From NORP23 sp050302475 (GTDB lineage Bacteria; Pseudomonadota; Alphaproteobacteria; Rhodobacterales; Rhodobacteraceae): a DNA stretch of 64,000 nucleotides. The stretch spans positions 1-64,000 of the forward strand of contig JBNLBF010000018.1 in NCBI GenBank assembly GCA_050302475.1, written 5' to 3'. The position numbers and the translations under genes are program-made. The notes below the pieces were generated by a model. It saw only the letters and a program-made list of their open reading frames with translations. It was not told the DNA's origin and did not search any database. Of the stretch, positions 1 through 7,956 are shown in pieces; the first letter of the stretch is position 1; each line of letters starts with the position of its first letter.

Positions 1-218
1 TCCACGTCGAACCCCAGCTTGACGATGGACTGGCCCTGCTTCTGCGCCTTGCCGGCGGGGTGCAGCAGGATCGGGGGACCGGCCGAAGCCGGCCTCAGCT
101 CGACGATCCGGTCGTCGTCCCGCTGGTGCGCGTCGAACCCGAAATGCCGGCAATAGAAATCAGCCATCTCCGCCATCTTGCGGGTGTAGATGATGATCCG
201 GCCGATCGATGTCGCCAT
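1..218 (-). CDS. VOC (glyoxalase/bleomycin-resistance) family protein, 3' part cut by the window edge
   Basis: About 72 N-terminal residues are visible, reading from an ATG at 218 towards the left edge, where the gene is cut. The start MATSIGRIIIYTRKMAEMAD followed by FYCRHFGFDAHQRDDDRIVEL is the usual first beta-alpha-beta unit of the vicinal oxygen chelate fold, in which two such units form a metal site. The gene lies 25 bases downstream of leuC on the same strand and may be read with it. The missing C-terminal half means neither the metal ligands nor the substrate (antibiotic, glyoxal adduct or dioxygenase substrate) can be judged. Family call is fairly firm, function open. Confidence 0.75.
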   Translation of the reverse strand, partial: MATSIGRIIIYTRKMAEMADFYCRHFGFDAHQRDDDRIVELRPASAGPPILLHPAGKAQKQGQSIVKLGFDV

Positions 219-243
219 CCGCGCCTCGGTCTGCGGGCCGCGC

Positions 244-1653
244 CTATTTCCACTCGCGGATATCGACGAAATGCCCGGCGATCGCCGCCGCCGCCGCCAT
301 GGCCGGCGACACCAGGTGGGTGCGGCCCTTGAAGCCCTGGCGGCCCTCGAAATTGCGGTTCGAGGTCGAGGCGCAACGCTCTTCCGGCGCCAGCTTGTCG
401 GCGTTCATGGCCAGGCACATGGAGCAGCCGGGCTCCCGCCATTCGAAGCCCGCCGCCTTGAAGATCGCATCGAGGCCTTCCGCCTCCGCCTGCGCTTTCA
501 CCAGGCCGGAGCCGGGAACCACCATGGCGTTGACGTTCTCGTTGACATGACGGCCCCCGATGACTGCGGCGGCCGCGCGCAGGTCCTCGATCCGGCCGTT
601 GGTGCACGAGCCGATGAACACCCGGTCGGGCCGGATGTCGGTGATCTTGGTGCCCGGCGTCAGACCCATATAGGCGAGCGCCCGCTTCTTGGAGGCGCGC
701 TTGGCCTCGTCCTCGATCAGGTCCGGGTCCGGCACAGCGCCCGTCACCGAAACGACGTCCTCCGGTGAGGTGCCCCAGGTCACGATCGGCGGCAGGTTGC
801 CGGCGTCGAGCCTGACTTCGGTAACGAACTCGGCGCCCTCGTCAGAGACGAGCGATTCCCAATAGGCCCGCGCAATGTCCCAGGCCTCGCCCTTCGGCGC
901 ACGCGGCCGTTCCATGATGTAGTCGAAGGTCTTTTCGTCCGGCGCGACCATGCCGGCGCGGGCGCCGCCCTCGATAGTCATGTTGCAGACCGTCATGCGA
1001 CCCTCCATGGAGAGCGCTCGGATCGCCTCGCCGCCATATTCGATGACATGGCCGGTACCGCCGGCGGTGCCGGTGGCCCCGATAACGGACAGGGTGATGT
1101 CCTTGGCGGTCACGCCTGGGCGCAGTTTGCCGGTGATCTCCACTTTCATATTCTTGCCCTTACGCTGGATCAGCGTTTGGGTGGCGAGGACATGTTCAAC
1201 CTCCGACGTGCCGATCCCGTGGGCCAGCGCGCCGAATGCACCATGCGTGGCCGTGTGGCTGTCGCCGCAGACAACCGTCATGCCGGGCAGGGTCCAGCCC
1301 TGTTCGGGGCCAACGATATGGACGATGCCCTGACGGACGTCGGACACGGGATAGTAGTTGATCCCGAAATCCTTGGCGTTTTTATCCAGCGCATCGACCT
1401 GAATTTTGGATTCGACGTTTTCGATGCCTTTGGCCCGGTCCAGCGTGGTCGGCACGTTATGGTCCGGCACAGCGATGGTTTTTTCGGGGGCACGAACCTT
1501 GCGGCCAGCGGTGCGCAGCCCTTCGAACGCCTGCGGGCTGGTCACCTCGTGAACCAGATGGCGGTCGATATAGAGCAGGCTGGTGCCATCCTCGTCTTCA
1601 GAGACCAGATGGGCATCCCAGATTTTGTCGTAAAGCGTTTTTGGAGCGGACAT
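244..1653 (-). CDS. leuC: 3-isopropylmalate dehydratase large subunit LeuC
   Basis: Encodes a 469-residue aconitase-superfamily subunit that, with LeuD, isomerises 2-isopropylmalate to 3-isopropylmalate in leucine synthesis in the cytoplasm. Seen in the sequence: the N-terminus MSAPKTLYDKIWDAHLV, the VCGDSHTATHGAFG block, and the three cysteines for the 4Fe-4S cluster in IGSCTNGR and EPGCSMCLAMN. Length and order of blocks are normal for LeuC. leuD is not in the window, so the two subunits are either split or leuD lies beyond the left edge. A leader of about 140 bases with its own promoter, small ORF and hairpin precedes it (1700-1827). Confidence 0.97.
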   Translation of the reverse strand: MSAPKTLYDKIWDAHLVSEDEDGTSLLYIDRHLVHEVTSPQAFEGLRTAGRKVRAPEKTIAVPDHNVPTTLDRAKGIENVESKIQVDALDKNAKDFGINYYPVSDVRQGIVHIVGPEQGWTLPGMTVVCGDSHTATHGAFGALAHGIGTSEVEHVLATQTLIQRKGKNMKVEITGKLRPGVTAKDITLSVIGATGTAGGTGHVIEYGGEAIRALSMEGRMTVCNMTIEGGARAGMVAPDEKTFDYIMERPRAPKGEAWDIARAYWESLVSDEGAEFVTEVRLDAGNLPPIVTWGTSPEDVVSVTGAVPDPDLIEDEAKRASKKRALAYMGLTPGTKITDIRPDRVFIGSCTNGRIEDLRAAAAVIGGRHVNENVNAMVVPGSGLVKAQAEAEGLDAIFKAAGFEWREPGCSMCLAMNADKLAPEERCASTSNRNFEGRQGFKGRTHLVSPAMAAAAAIAGHFVDIREWK

Positions 1654-1699
1654 GATATTTCCTCGTAGCGGATAGGGTTGAACTGGCGACAGAAAACCC

Positions 1700-1713
1700 T
1701 GCGCTTACGCGCA
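1700..1713 (-). promoter_or_regulatory. hairpin with short U tract in the leuC leader, possible attenuator
   Basis: On the minus strand the arms TGCGC and GCGCA enclose a GTAA tetraloop, followed by GGGTTTT. The stop codon TAA of the leader ORF at 1705-1791 lies inside the loop. A hairpin plus U tract directly at the end of a small ORF is the arrangement of translation-coupled attenuators, but the stem has only five pairs and the U run four bases, so it would be a weak terminator. Regulation is inferred. Confidence 0.35.
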
Positions 1714-1791
1714 TAATGCGAGGATCACGCTCTCCGCATGAAACCGCCATGGCAGGCGGGTATGGTCGTCCAGATCAAATACGCGAGTCAT
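1705..1791 (-). CDS. 28-codon leader ORF upstream of leuC, probably leaderless
   Basis: ATG at 1791 opens a 28-codon frame ending in TAA at 1705, 51 bases before the leuC start. The ATG sits only 7 bases after a good -10 element (1799-1804), so the transcript would start at or next to the ATG and lack a Shine-Dalgarno site. The peptide starts MTRVFDLDDH and its end contains V-I-L-A-L, four branched-chain residues in five codons, with the codons CTC and TTA, the latter uncommon in this GC-rich DNA. The stop is inside a hairpin loop. I do not recognise the peptide. A role as a leucine or branched-chain sensing leader is inference. Confidence 0.45.
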   Translation of the reverse strand: MTRVFDLDDHTRLPWRFHAESVILALCA

Positions 1792-1798
1792 GTTGGCG

Positions 1799-1827
1799 GT
1801 TATAGACCTGTTGTGAAGGTGGGGCAA
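1799..1827 (-). promoter_or_regulatory. probable leuC promoter
   Basis: Minus-strand -35 TTGCCC (1822-1827) and -10 TATAAC (1799-1804) are separated by exactly 17 bases. The predicted start of transcription is at or within a base or two of the ATG at 1791. Confidence 0.5.
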
Positions 1828-1894
1828 GCAAGACAACCAACCGCCCGGAATCAAGGCGCAGCCGCCGGGCAACGGGCAGGCGCTCGCCCTACCC

Positions 1895-3376
1895 TCACAG
1901 GTCGTAAATATCCCCGAACTTCGTCTTCAGATAGGCCAGCAACGGCTCGCCGCTCGGCTTATGCCCAACCGCATCGGAAATGATCTGCTCCGGCGGTACC
2001 GAATGGGCGCGTTTGTGAACGTGACGCTCCACCCAGCCCATCGCGGCCGACGTATCGCCCTTGGAAATCCCGTCATCCAGATCAGGAATGTCCTCCCGCA
2101 TCGCGGCATAAAGCTCACCCGCATAGATATTGCCCAGAGAATAGGTTGGGAAATAGCCGAACAGGCCCACCGACCAGTGCACATCCTGCAACACACCATG
2201 CGCCGCGTCCGGGACCTCGACGCCGAAATCACGCAGGAACGTGTCGTTCCATGCCGCCTCCAGATCCTTAACGTCCAGATAGCCGCGCACCATTTCACGT
2301 TCCAGCTCGAACCGCAGCAGGACATGCAAATTATAATGCACCTCGTCCGCCTCGGTCCGGATGAAACCCGTCTCCACCCGGTTGGCGGCGTGATACAGCT
2401 CCTCCGGCGTTTCAATGCCGAACGGTTCCAGCTCCTGCTCCATCACGTGGAACATCCATTTGGTGAATTCGCGGCTGCGCCCGATCTGGTTTTCCGCCAT
2501 GCGCGACTGGCTTTCATGGACCCCCATGGAGGCATATTTGCCCGCCGGCGTGCCCGCCAGATCCAGTGGCATATTCTGTTCGTAGCGCGCGTGGCCGATC
2601 TCGTGAATCGTGGAATAGAAGCAGTTGAACACGTCTTCCTCAGCCACCCGCGTGGTGATGCGGCTGTCATTATTGTGACCGGAGGAAAACGGATGAACGG
2701 AATAATCCAGACGTCCGGCCTCCCAATCATAGGAAAACGCATCCGCCAGACGCCGCGCGACCGCCATTTGCCGTTCCGCCGGATGGCGGCCCAGCACGCG
2801 GGGCATGGTCAGGCCTTTCTCGGCAATTGCACCGCGCAATTCCGTCAGGCCGGGGCGGATGGAGGACAGCAGTTCCAGCAGCGGTCCGGATTTCATCCCC
2901 GGTTCGAAATCGTCAAGCAGCGCGTCATACGGGTCCCCGTCCGACAGGCATTTCGCCTCTTCCCGTTTCAGCTCCAGCACTTTTTCCAGCGTCGGCGCGA
3001 AATCGGCAAATTTGTTGGCGGCCCGCGCATCAGCCCAGACTTGCTGTGCCGCGGAGGTCACGCGGGCAATTTCCGTTGCCAGTTTCGCCGGGATTTTCGT
3101 GGCGCGGTCATATGTCTTCTGACTTTCCGCAACATTCATCTTTTCCGCATCATTCAGTGGTCCGGTATCCACCGCCGCGATCAGTTCGGCAAACTCTGAC
3201 GCGGTGCGCCGTGCATGGATTGTCGCCTCCAGCGCCGCCACCTGTTCGGAACGTTGCGCATTGCCTTTGCGGGGCATCATAACCTCCTGATCCCACATCA
3301 GAACGCCGCCGATTTCCTCCAGCGAGGAGGTGTTTTTCACGTAGGCAATCAGGTCGTCATAGGCAGAGTTGCTCAT
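1895..3376 (-). CDS. carboxypeptidase Taq family (M32) metallocarboxypeptidase
   Basis: A 493-residue cytoplasmic metallocarboxypeptidase that trims C-terminal residues from peptides. The zinc-binding HEXXH is present as STIHEIGHARYEQN, followed by the M32 blocks ESQSRMAENQIGRS and FIRTEADEVHYNLH. Length is normal for the family. Three ATG codons follow each other at 3382-3374; I take the third (3376) because a GGAAGG site then lies about 8 bases upstream, while a longer frame reaching 3430 would add a non-conserved tail. The gene is divergent from the YdhG-like gene at 3466. Product name is firm, physiological substrate unknown. Confidence 0.93.
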   Translation of the reverse strand: MSNSAYDDLIAYVKNTSSLEEIGGVLMWDQEVMMPRKGNAQRSEQVAALEATIHARRTASEFAELIAAVDTGPLNDAEKMNVAESQKTYDRATKIPAKLATEIARVTSAAQQVWADARAANKFADFAPTLEKVLELKREEAKCLSDGDPYDALLDDFEPGMKSGPLLELLSSIRPGLTELRGAIAEKGLTMPRVLGRHPAERQMAVARRLADAFSYDWEAGRLDYSVHPFSSGHNNDSRITTRVAEEDVFNCFYSTIHEIGHARYEQNMPLDLAGTPAGKYASMGVHESQSRMAENQIGRSREFTKWMFHVMEQELEPFGIETPEELYHAANRVETGFIRTEADEVHYNLHVLLRFELEREMVRGYLDVKDLEAAWNDTFLRDFGVEVPDAAHGVLQDVHWSVGLFGYFPTYSLGNIYAGELYAAMREDIPDLDDGISKGDTSAAMGWVERHVHKRAHSVPPEQIISDAVGHKPSGEPLLAYLKTKFGDIYDL

Positions 3377-3465
3377 CATCATATCCTTCCCAGTTTGCGC
3401 CAACCTTACGGGCCGGGGCAGGAATTTCAATTCGATTCCGCGCGGCTTTGGGGTATGATGTGTGT

Positions 3466-3825
3466 ATGAGCACGAAACCCGAAACAGTTGACGCCTTCAT
3501 GGACACGCTCGCCCCGGATCACCGGGTGATCATGGATAAGGTGCGCGCCATCGTGAAAACCCGCGTGCCCGGGGCCGAAGAATGCCTGAGCTACGGTGTG
3601 CCGTCCTTCCGAAAGGGCGGTAAGCTGTTCTTTCATTATTCCACTTTCAAGGCGCATCTGGGCATCTATCCGCCCCTGCCAGTGGATCATCCGATGCGGC
3701 CCAAAATGGCCCCATACGCCAACGAAAAAGGCAATATGAAATTCCTGTTCAAAGATGAGATCCCCTATGATCTGATCGGTGACCTTGCTGAGGTCTTGGC
3801 GGCAGAATACGGCAAAGGGGACTAG
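3466..3825 (+). CDS. DUF1801 / YdhG-like protein
   Basis: A 119-residue protein with the DUF1801 (YdhG) pattern: N-terminal TVDAFMDTLAPDHRVIMDKVRAIV, the centre EECLSYGVPSFRKGGKLFFH, and GIYPPLPVDHPM. Relatives have been linked to iron delivery to frataxin and to intracellular iron handling, but the biochemistry is thin. The start at 3466 (MSTKPETVD) is preferred over an upstream in-frame start at 3448 because family members begin near this point. Followed 54 bases later by pmbA on the same strand. Confidence 0.8.
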   Translation: MSTKPETVDAFMDTLAPDHRVIMDKVRAIVKTRVPGAEECLSYGVPSFRKGGKLFFHYSTFKAHLGIYPPLPVDHPMRPKMAPYANEKGNMKFLFKDEIPYDLIGDLAEVLAAEYGKGD

Positions 3826-3879
3826 CACCCCGCGCGCGCATCGCTTATCTGCATTCGGAACCACCCGAAAGGATTTGCC

Positions 3880-5220
3880 ATGTCTGACCTCCAACATCTG
3901 ACCGCTATGCTGCTGGACGCCGCCGGAAAAGCCGGGGCTGACAGCGCTGATGCGATTGCGGTCAAAGGCGACAGTCAGTCGATCGAGGTTCTGAATGGCA
4001 AGCTGGAACATGCCGAACGCGCGGAGGGTGTGGATATCGGTTTGCGCGTTCTGGTCGGACAGCGGCAGGCTTGCGTGTCTTCGTCGGACACACGAGCGGA
4101 AACGATGACCGCCATGGCCGAACGCGCCGTGGCGATGGCCAAAGAAGCGCCGGAGGACCCTTATATCGGGCTGGCTGCACCGGATCAGCTGGCCCGCGAT
4201 TGGCCGACCAATCTGGAGTTGGCGGATGAGGCGGATGCGCCCTCCTCCGCCATGCTGATGGAACAGGCGTTAGAGGCTGAAGCCGCCGCACAGGCGGTGG
4301 AGGGTGTCAGCAAGGTCGATAGTGCCGGGGCAGGCTATTCACGAAACGAAATCCATCTGGCCGCGACGAACGGGTTCAGTGGCGGCTATGCGCGGACCTC
4401 AACTTCCGTGTCCTGCGTGGCCATTGCGGGCGAGGGTCTGCAGATGGAACGGGATTATAAAGGCGAGGCGCGGATATTTGCCGCCGACATGCCGTCCGCC
4501 ACCGATATCGGACGCGAGGCCGGCGAACGTGCCGTCGCGCGGTTCGGTGCGACCAAACCCAAAACCGGCGCCTATCCGGTGCTGTTCGACGAACGGATAT
4601 CCTCCAGCCTGATCGGCCATCTGGTCAGCGCCACCAACGGCGCGATGATCGCGCGTGGCTCAAGCTGGGCAACGGATTTGCTGGGCAAACAGGTGCTTCC
4701 AGAGGGCATGGACCTGGTGGAGGATCCGCACCGCAAACGTGTTTCGGGCTCGAAACCCTTTGACGGCGAGGGGCTGCCAACCGCGCGCCGGATGATTGTT
4801 GAAAATGGTGTCCTGCAGGGCTGGACGCTGGATCTGGCCACGGCGCGGAAACTGGGGATGGACAGCACCGGGAATGCCGGGCGGGGAACTTCGGCCCCAC
4901 CCTCACCCAGTGTCGGGAACCTGTCCCTGACGCAAGGCACGCTGACACGGGACGAACTGATCGCGCAGATGGGCACGGGCTTGATCGTAACCTCGATGAT
5001 CGGCTCGACGATCAACCCGAATACCGGGGACTATTCGCGTGGAGCTTCCGGCTTCTGGGTCGAAAATGGCGAGATTACCGGCCCGGTCAATGAATGCACC
5101 ATCGCCGGGAACCTGCGTGATTTCCTGCTGCGGATGACGCCTGCGAATGATGCGCAGACTCACCTGTCGCGCGTTGTGCCCTCGCTTCTGGTCGAAGGAT
5201 TGACACTTGCCGGGAACTGA
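3880..5220 (+). CDS. pmbA: PmbA/TldE family peptidase subunit
   Basis: A 446-residue protein of the TldD/PmbA family. TldE/PmbA forms a heterodimer with TldD, which supplies the metal site, and degrades or matures peptides such as microcin B17 and CcdA. The sequence shows the PmbA features SGSKPFDGEGLPTARRMIVENGVLQGWTLD and the glycine-rich C-terminal part SIGSTINPNTGDYSRGASGFWVENGEI; it lacks the HEXXXH typical of TldD, as expected. A possible TldD partner is not in the window. Its stop overlaps the start of the next gene by 14 bases, pointing to translational coupling. Confidence 0.93.
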   Translation: MSDLQHLTAMLLDAAGKAGADSADAIAVKGDSQSIEVLNGKLEHAERAEGVDIGLRVLVGQRQACVSSSDTRAETMTAMAERAVAMAKEAPEDPYIGLAAPDQLARDWPTNLELADEADAPSSAMLMEQALEAEAAAQAVEGVSKVDSAGAGYSRNEIHLAATNGFSGGYARTSTSVSCVAIAGEGLQMERDYKGEARIFAADMPSATDIGREAGERAVARFGATKPKTGAYPVLFDERISSSLIGHLVSATNGAMIARGSSWATDLLGKQVLPEGMDLVEDPHRKRVSGSKPFDGEGLPTARRMIVENGVLQGWTLDLATARKLGMDSTGNAGRGTSAPPSPSVGNLSLTQGTLTRDELIAQMGTGLIVTSMIGSTINPNTGDYSRGASGFWVENGEITGPVNECTIAGNLRDFLLRMTPANDAQTHLSRVVPSLLVEGLTLAGN

Positions 5221-5983
5221 TCTGGACCTTCTGCAGGACGCGGCGCTGGCCGCCGGAGAGATCGCCAAACGCCATTTCCGCGAGGACCCGGAGGTCTGGG
5301 ACAAGGGCGGCGATCTGGGTCCGGTGACCGAGGCTGATCTGGAAATTGACCGGATGCTGCGCAACGAACTGGTCGGCGCCCGTCCCGGCTATGGCTGGCT
5401 GTCAGAGGAAACCGAAGATGACCTCGACCGGTTGAACCGGGACCGCGTGTTTATCGTGGACCCGATCGACGGAACCCGCGCCTTCATGGCCGGACACGAA
5501 CATTTTGCGCACTCGCTTGCCATTGCCGAGCGGGGCGAAATTATCGCTGCCGTTGTCCATCTTCCGATGATGGACCGAACCTATGTTGCCGCAAAAGGTG
5601 CTGGCGCGACGCTGAATGGGGAGCGGATCACCGCGAAAGACAGCGACGACGTCGCCGCAGCGGTATTTTTGGCGAACAAAGCCAACATGAGGCCGGAGAT
5701 GTGGGCAAATGGCGTGCCACCATGCCGTCGAAGTTTCCGCCCCTCGCTGGCCTATCGCGTCTGCCTGGCGGCTGAGGGACGCTATGACGGGATGCTGACG
5801 CTCAGGCCCACATGGGAATGGGACGTTGCCGCCGGTGACCTGATCGCCCGCGAAGCCGGGGCGGTGGTAACCGACCGGGCGCGGTTGGCGACACGGTACA
5901 ATAATGAACGTCCGCAGCTAAACGGTTTGTTGGTTGCGGGACCTAAGATGCACGCGGCGGTGATGGGTTTCGGACCGCGGTAA
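5207..5983 (+). CDS. inositol monophosphatase / CysQ-like phosphatase
   Basis: A 258-residue lithium-sensitive-type phosphatase. The family metal sites are clear: GPVTEADLEIDR, LSEETEDD, and FIVDPIDGTRAFMAG (the DPIDGT motif), and the C-terminal WEWDVAAGDLIAREAGA. Members hydrolyse inositol phosphates, fructose-1,6-bisphosphate or 3'-phosphoadenosine 5'-phosphate. The neighbouring DUF4170-waaA unit is typical of alphaproteobacterial cysQ-like genes, so the PAP phosphatase role is plausible but not proven. It starts with TTG at 5207, inside the end of pmbA, with GAAGGA just upstream. Confidence 0.88.
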   Translation: MPGTDLDLLQDAALAAGEIAKRHFREDPEVWDKGGDLGPVTEADLEIDRMLRNELVGARPGYGWLSEETEDDLDRLNRDRVFIVDPIDGTRAFMAGHEHFAHSLAIAERGEIIAAVVHLPMMDRTYVAAKGAGATLNGERITAKDSDDVAAAVFLANKANMRPEMWANGVPPCRRSFRPSLAYRVCLAAEGRYDGMLTLRPTWEWDVAAGDLIAREAGAVVTDRARLATRYNNERPQLNGLLVAGPKMHAAVMGFGPR

Positions 5984-6219
5984 GACTGCGCACTGCCCCC
6001 TCAACCCGATATTAACCCTTCCGCGCTATACCCCTGCGCTGTCAGGCCGGACTTGAAATGTCCATTGGGGTTATTCGCGCTGGGCATTAAAATACCAAAT
6101 TTCCACCTGTCCGACTGCGGTCGTCACGTGGCACATGGCAACCGCTTCACCTGAAGTCGGACGCCCGGCGCGAAAACCTTTCGCCAAGATCGATCTTCAA
6201 ACCCCGAAGATCAGCGCCA

Positions 6220-6290
6220 GAGGGTTTGGCACCCTCCTCCGAGATATTCGCGAAATTCAGGTGCTGTCGCGGACAGACGCCTCTTTTTTC
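6220..6290 (+). terminator. rho-independent terminator preceded by a CCCTCCTCC hairpin (possible small RNA 3' end)
   Basis: The stretch from 5984 to 6426 holds no convincing gene. At 6259-6289 the arms AGGTGCTGTC and GACAG(A)CGCCT form a stem of ten pairs with one bulged A and a GCG loop, followed by six T. Just upstream, GAGGGT and ACCCTC (6220-6225, 6231-6236) form a second hairpin whose 3' arm runs into CCCTCCTCC (6232-6240), a sequence complementary to a Shine-Dalgarno site. It either ends the pmbA-phosphatase transcript after a long 3' UTR or marks a small RNA; the first is simpler. Confidence 0.6.
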
Positions 6291-6367
6291 GTGCCATTTC
6301 CAATAGGCACCCCCGTCCGGACTCAAGGCGAAGTCGCCGGGCGACCCCCAACCCCAACAGATACCCC

Positions 6368-6396
6368 TTGCCCACCATTCCTCGCCCCCTTAGGTT
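6368..6396 (+). promoter_or_regulatory. candidate promoter for DUF4170-waaA-lpxK
   Basis: TTGCCC (6368-6373) and TAGGTT (6391-6396) are 17 bases apart, about 30 bases upstream of the DUF4170 start, and follow the terminator at 6259-6290. The -10 match is weak; the -35 is the same hexamer as in the leuC promoter. Confidence 0.3.
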
Positions 6397-6426
6397 GGCG
6401 CGCAAACGCAGCCACAAGAGGGACCC

Positions 6427-6669
6427 ATGACCCAGCGCCTACATCTCGTCTTCGGCGGAGAGCTCGTCGATCCGCAGCAGAACATCTTCCGCGACCCGGC
6501 CGAAATTCATACGGTCGGCTATTTCCCCGACTATAAATCCGCCTATGACGCGTGGAAATCCGCCGCGCAGGCAACCGTCGATAATGCCCATATGCGTTAT
6601 TTCATCGCTCACCTGCATCGCCTGCGTGACGAAGAGCAGGCCGGCAGCCCGACGGAAGAGCTGGGCTGA
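6427..6669 (+). CDS. DUF4170 domain protein
   Basis: An 80-residue protein with the DUF4170 pattern: LHLVFGGELVDPQQNIFRDPAEIHTVGYFPDYKSAYDAWKSAAQ, then NAHMRYFIAHLHRL. The family is found almost only in alphaproteobacteria and is commonly placed just before waaA, as here, with 6 bases to the next start. No biochemical role is known. A GAGGG ribosome-binding site precedes the ATG. Identity of the family is firm; its link to lipid A/Kdo assembly rests on position only. Confidence 0.88.
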   Translation: MTQRLHLVFGGELVDPQQNIFRDPAEIHTVGYFPDYKSAYDAWKSAAQATVDNAHMRYFIAHLHRLRDEEQAGSPTEELG

Positions 6670-6675
6670 ATCCTG

Positions 6676-7956
6676 ATGGCGCGCTCGCTGGTTCTGAACG
6701 GATACCTGTTATTTGCGCGCCATGCGGAGGGACTGGCAAAGCGGACGCTGAAAAAGCGGCTGGCCGCCGGTAAGGAAGACCCCGACCGTTACACCGAAAA
6801 GCTGGGCGAGACTGCGCGTCCCCGCCCCGACGGGCGGCTGATCTGGATCCATGCGGCAAGTGTCGGGGAAAGCCTGTCGATTCTGGAACTGACCCGACGG
6901 CTTCTGGATGATTTGCCCGACCTCCATATCCTCATCACCACGGGCACCGTGACCTCGGCAGAGGTGCTGAAAAAACGCCTGCCCGATCGGATGTTTCATC
7001 AATATGTACCGCTGGATTTCGGCAACGCGATCCGAAAGTTTCTGGATCATTGGCACCCCGACATGGTGATCTGGACCGAAAGCGAGCTCTGGCCGCGTAC
7101 CCTGTGCGCCATCGAACGGCGGAAGATTCCGCTGGTCATGGCGAATGCCAGAATGTCGGCGAAATCCTACCGTCGCTGGCGCTGGTGGAAGGGAACCGCA
7201 GCCTCCATCCTCAGACGGTTTGATTACATCATGGCGCAGGATGCCGAGACCGGGCAAAGTCTGACGGCACTCGGCTTTCCGTCAGAATATCTGGAAGTCA
7301 CCGGGTCCCTTAAGGAGGGGGCCTCTCCCTTGCCGCATAACGAAATGGAACGCGCGGCGCTGGCGCGGTCAATTGGAGGGCGAACGGTCTGGCTGGCGGC
7401 CTCCACCCATCCGGGGGAAGAAGAGTTTGTGATCAACACCCATCGTCAGGTGCAACGGTCATTTCCGGATCTGTTCCTGATATTGGTGCCCCGACACCCT
7501 GAACGCGGCGATGATATTGCCGCGATACTGCGCCAAGACGGTTGGGCCGTGGCACAGCGCAGCAAGCAACAGGGGATCGAAGGGCGGACAGATATATATC
7601 TTGCCGACACGATTGGCGAAATGGGCCTGTGGTTCCGCCTCGCCCCGGTAACTTTCATGGGGGGCTCGCTGGTGGAAATTGGTGGCCACAACCCGTTTGA
7701 GCCGGCAGCTTTGGGCAGCGCAGTCCTGCATGGTCCTCACGTACAGAATTTCACCGAGGCTTACGCGCGGTTAGGCGAAGCCGGAGCCTGTGTCGAGGTC
7801 GCGGATGGGGATGCCCTGACGCAGGAGCTGGGTAAAACCCTTGTACCGGAACGCACGGCTGAGCTGGCCACCGCCGCTTGGGATGCGCTGAGCGAAGGGG
7901 CGACAGTGACCGATCGGGTACTGGAAGTTCTGAAATCACGATTGGAGGCAGCATGA
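6676..7956 (+). CDS. waaA: 3-deoxy-D-manno-octulosonic acid (Kdo) transferase
   Basis: A 426-residue GT30 glycosyltransferase that adds Kdo from CMP-Kdo to the lipid A precursor at the inner membrane. Seen: an N-terminal hydrophobic anchor, IWIHAASVGESLSILEL, the acceptor-domain stretch VIWTESELWPRTL, and the donor-site motif GGSLVEIGGHNPFEPAALG. Length is normal. The stop overlaps the lpxK start in ATGA, so the two genes are translationally coupled; both products act on the same lipid A intermediate pathway. Confidence 0.96.
   Translation: MARSLVLNGYLLFARHAEGLAKRTLKKRLAAGKEDPDRYTEKLGETARPRPDGRLIWIHAASVGESLSILELTRRLLDDLPDLHILITTGTVTSAEVLKKRLPDRMFHQYVPLDFGNAIRKFLDHWHPDMVIWTESELWPRTLCAIERRKIPLVMANARMSAKSYRRWRWWKGTAASILRRFDYIMAQDAETGQSLTALGFPSEYLEVTGSLKEGASPLPHNEMERAALARSIGGRTVWLAASTHPGEEEFVINTHRQVQRSFPDLFLILVPRHPERGDDIAAILRQDGWAVAQRSKQQGIEGRTDIYLADTIGEMGLWFRLAPVTFMGGSLVEIGGHNPFEPAALGSAVLHGPHVQNFTEAYARLGEAGACVEVADGDALTQELGKTLVPERTAELATAAWDALSEGATVTDRVLEVLKSRLEAA

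Noticed and set aside
1738..1983. 81-codon plus-strand frame in the leuC leader
   Set aside because: Runs against the leuC promoter and into the 3' end of the M32 gene; no ribosome-binding site and no known family.
1961..3199. 412-codon plus-strand open frame
   Set aside because: Lies entirely opposite the M32 carboxypeptidase gene, which has HEXXH and full-length family features; a long antisense frame is common in GC-rich DNA.
6135..6536. 133-codon plus-strand frame before DUF4170
   Set aside because: Overlaps the terminator at 6259 and the start of DUF4170 in another frame; sequence is not protein-like.
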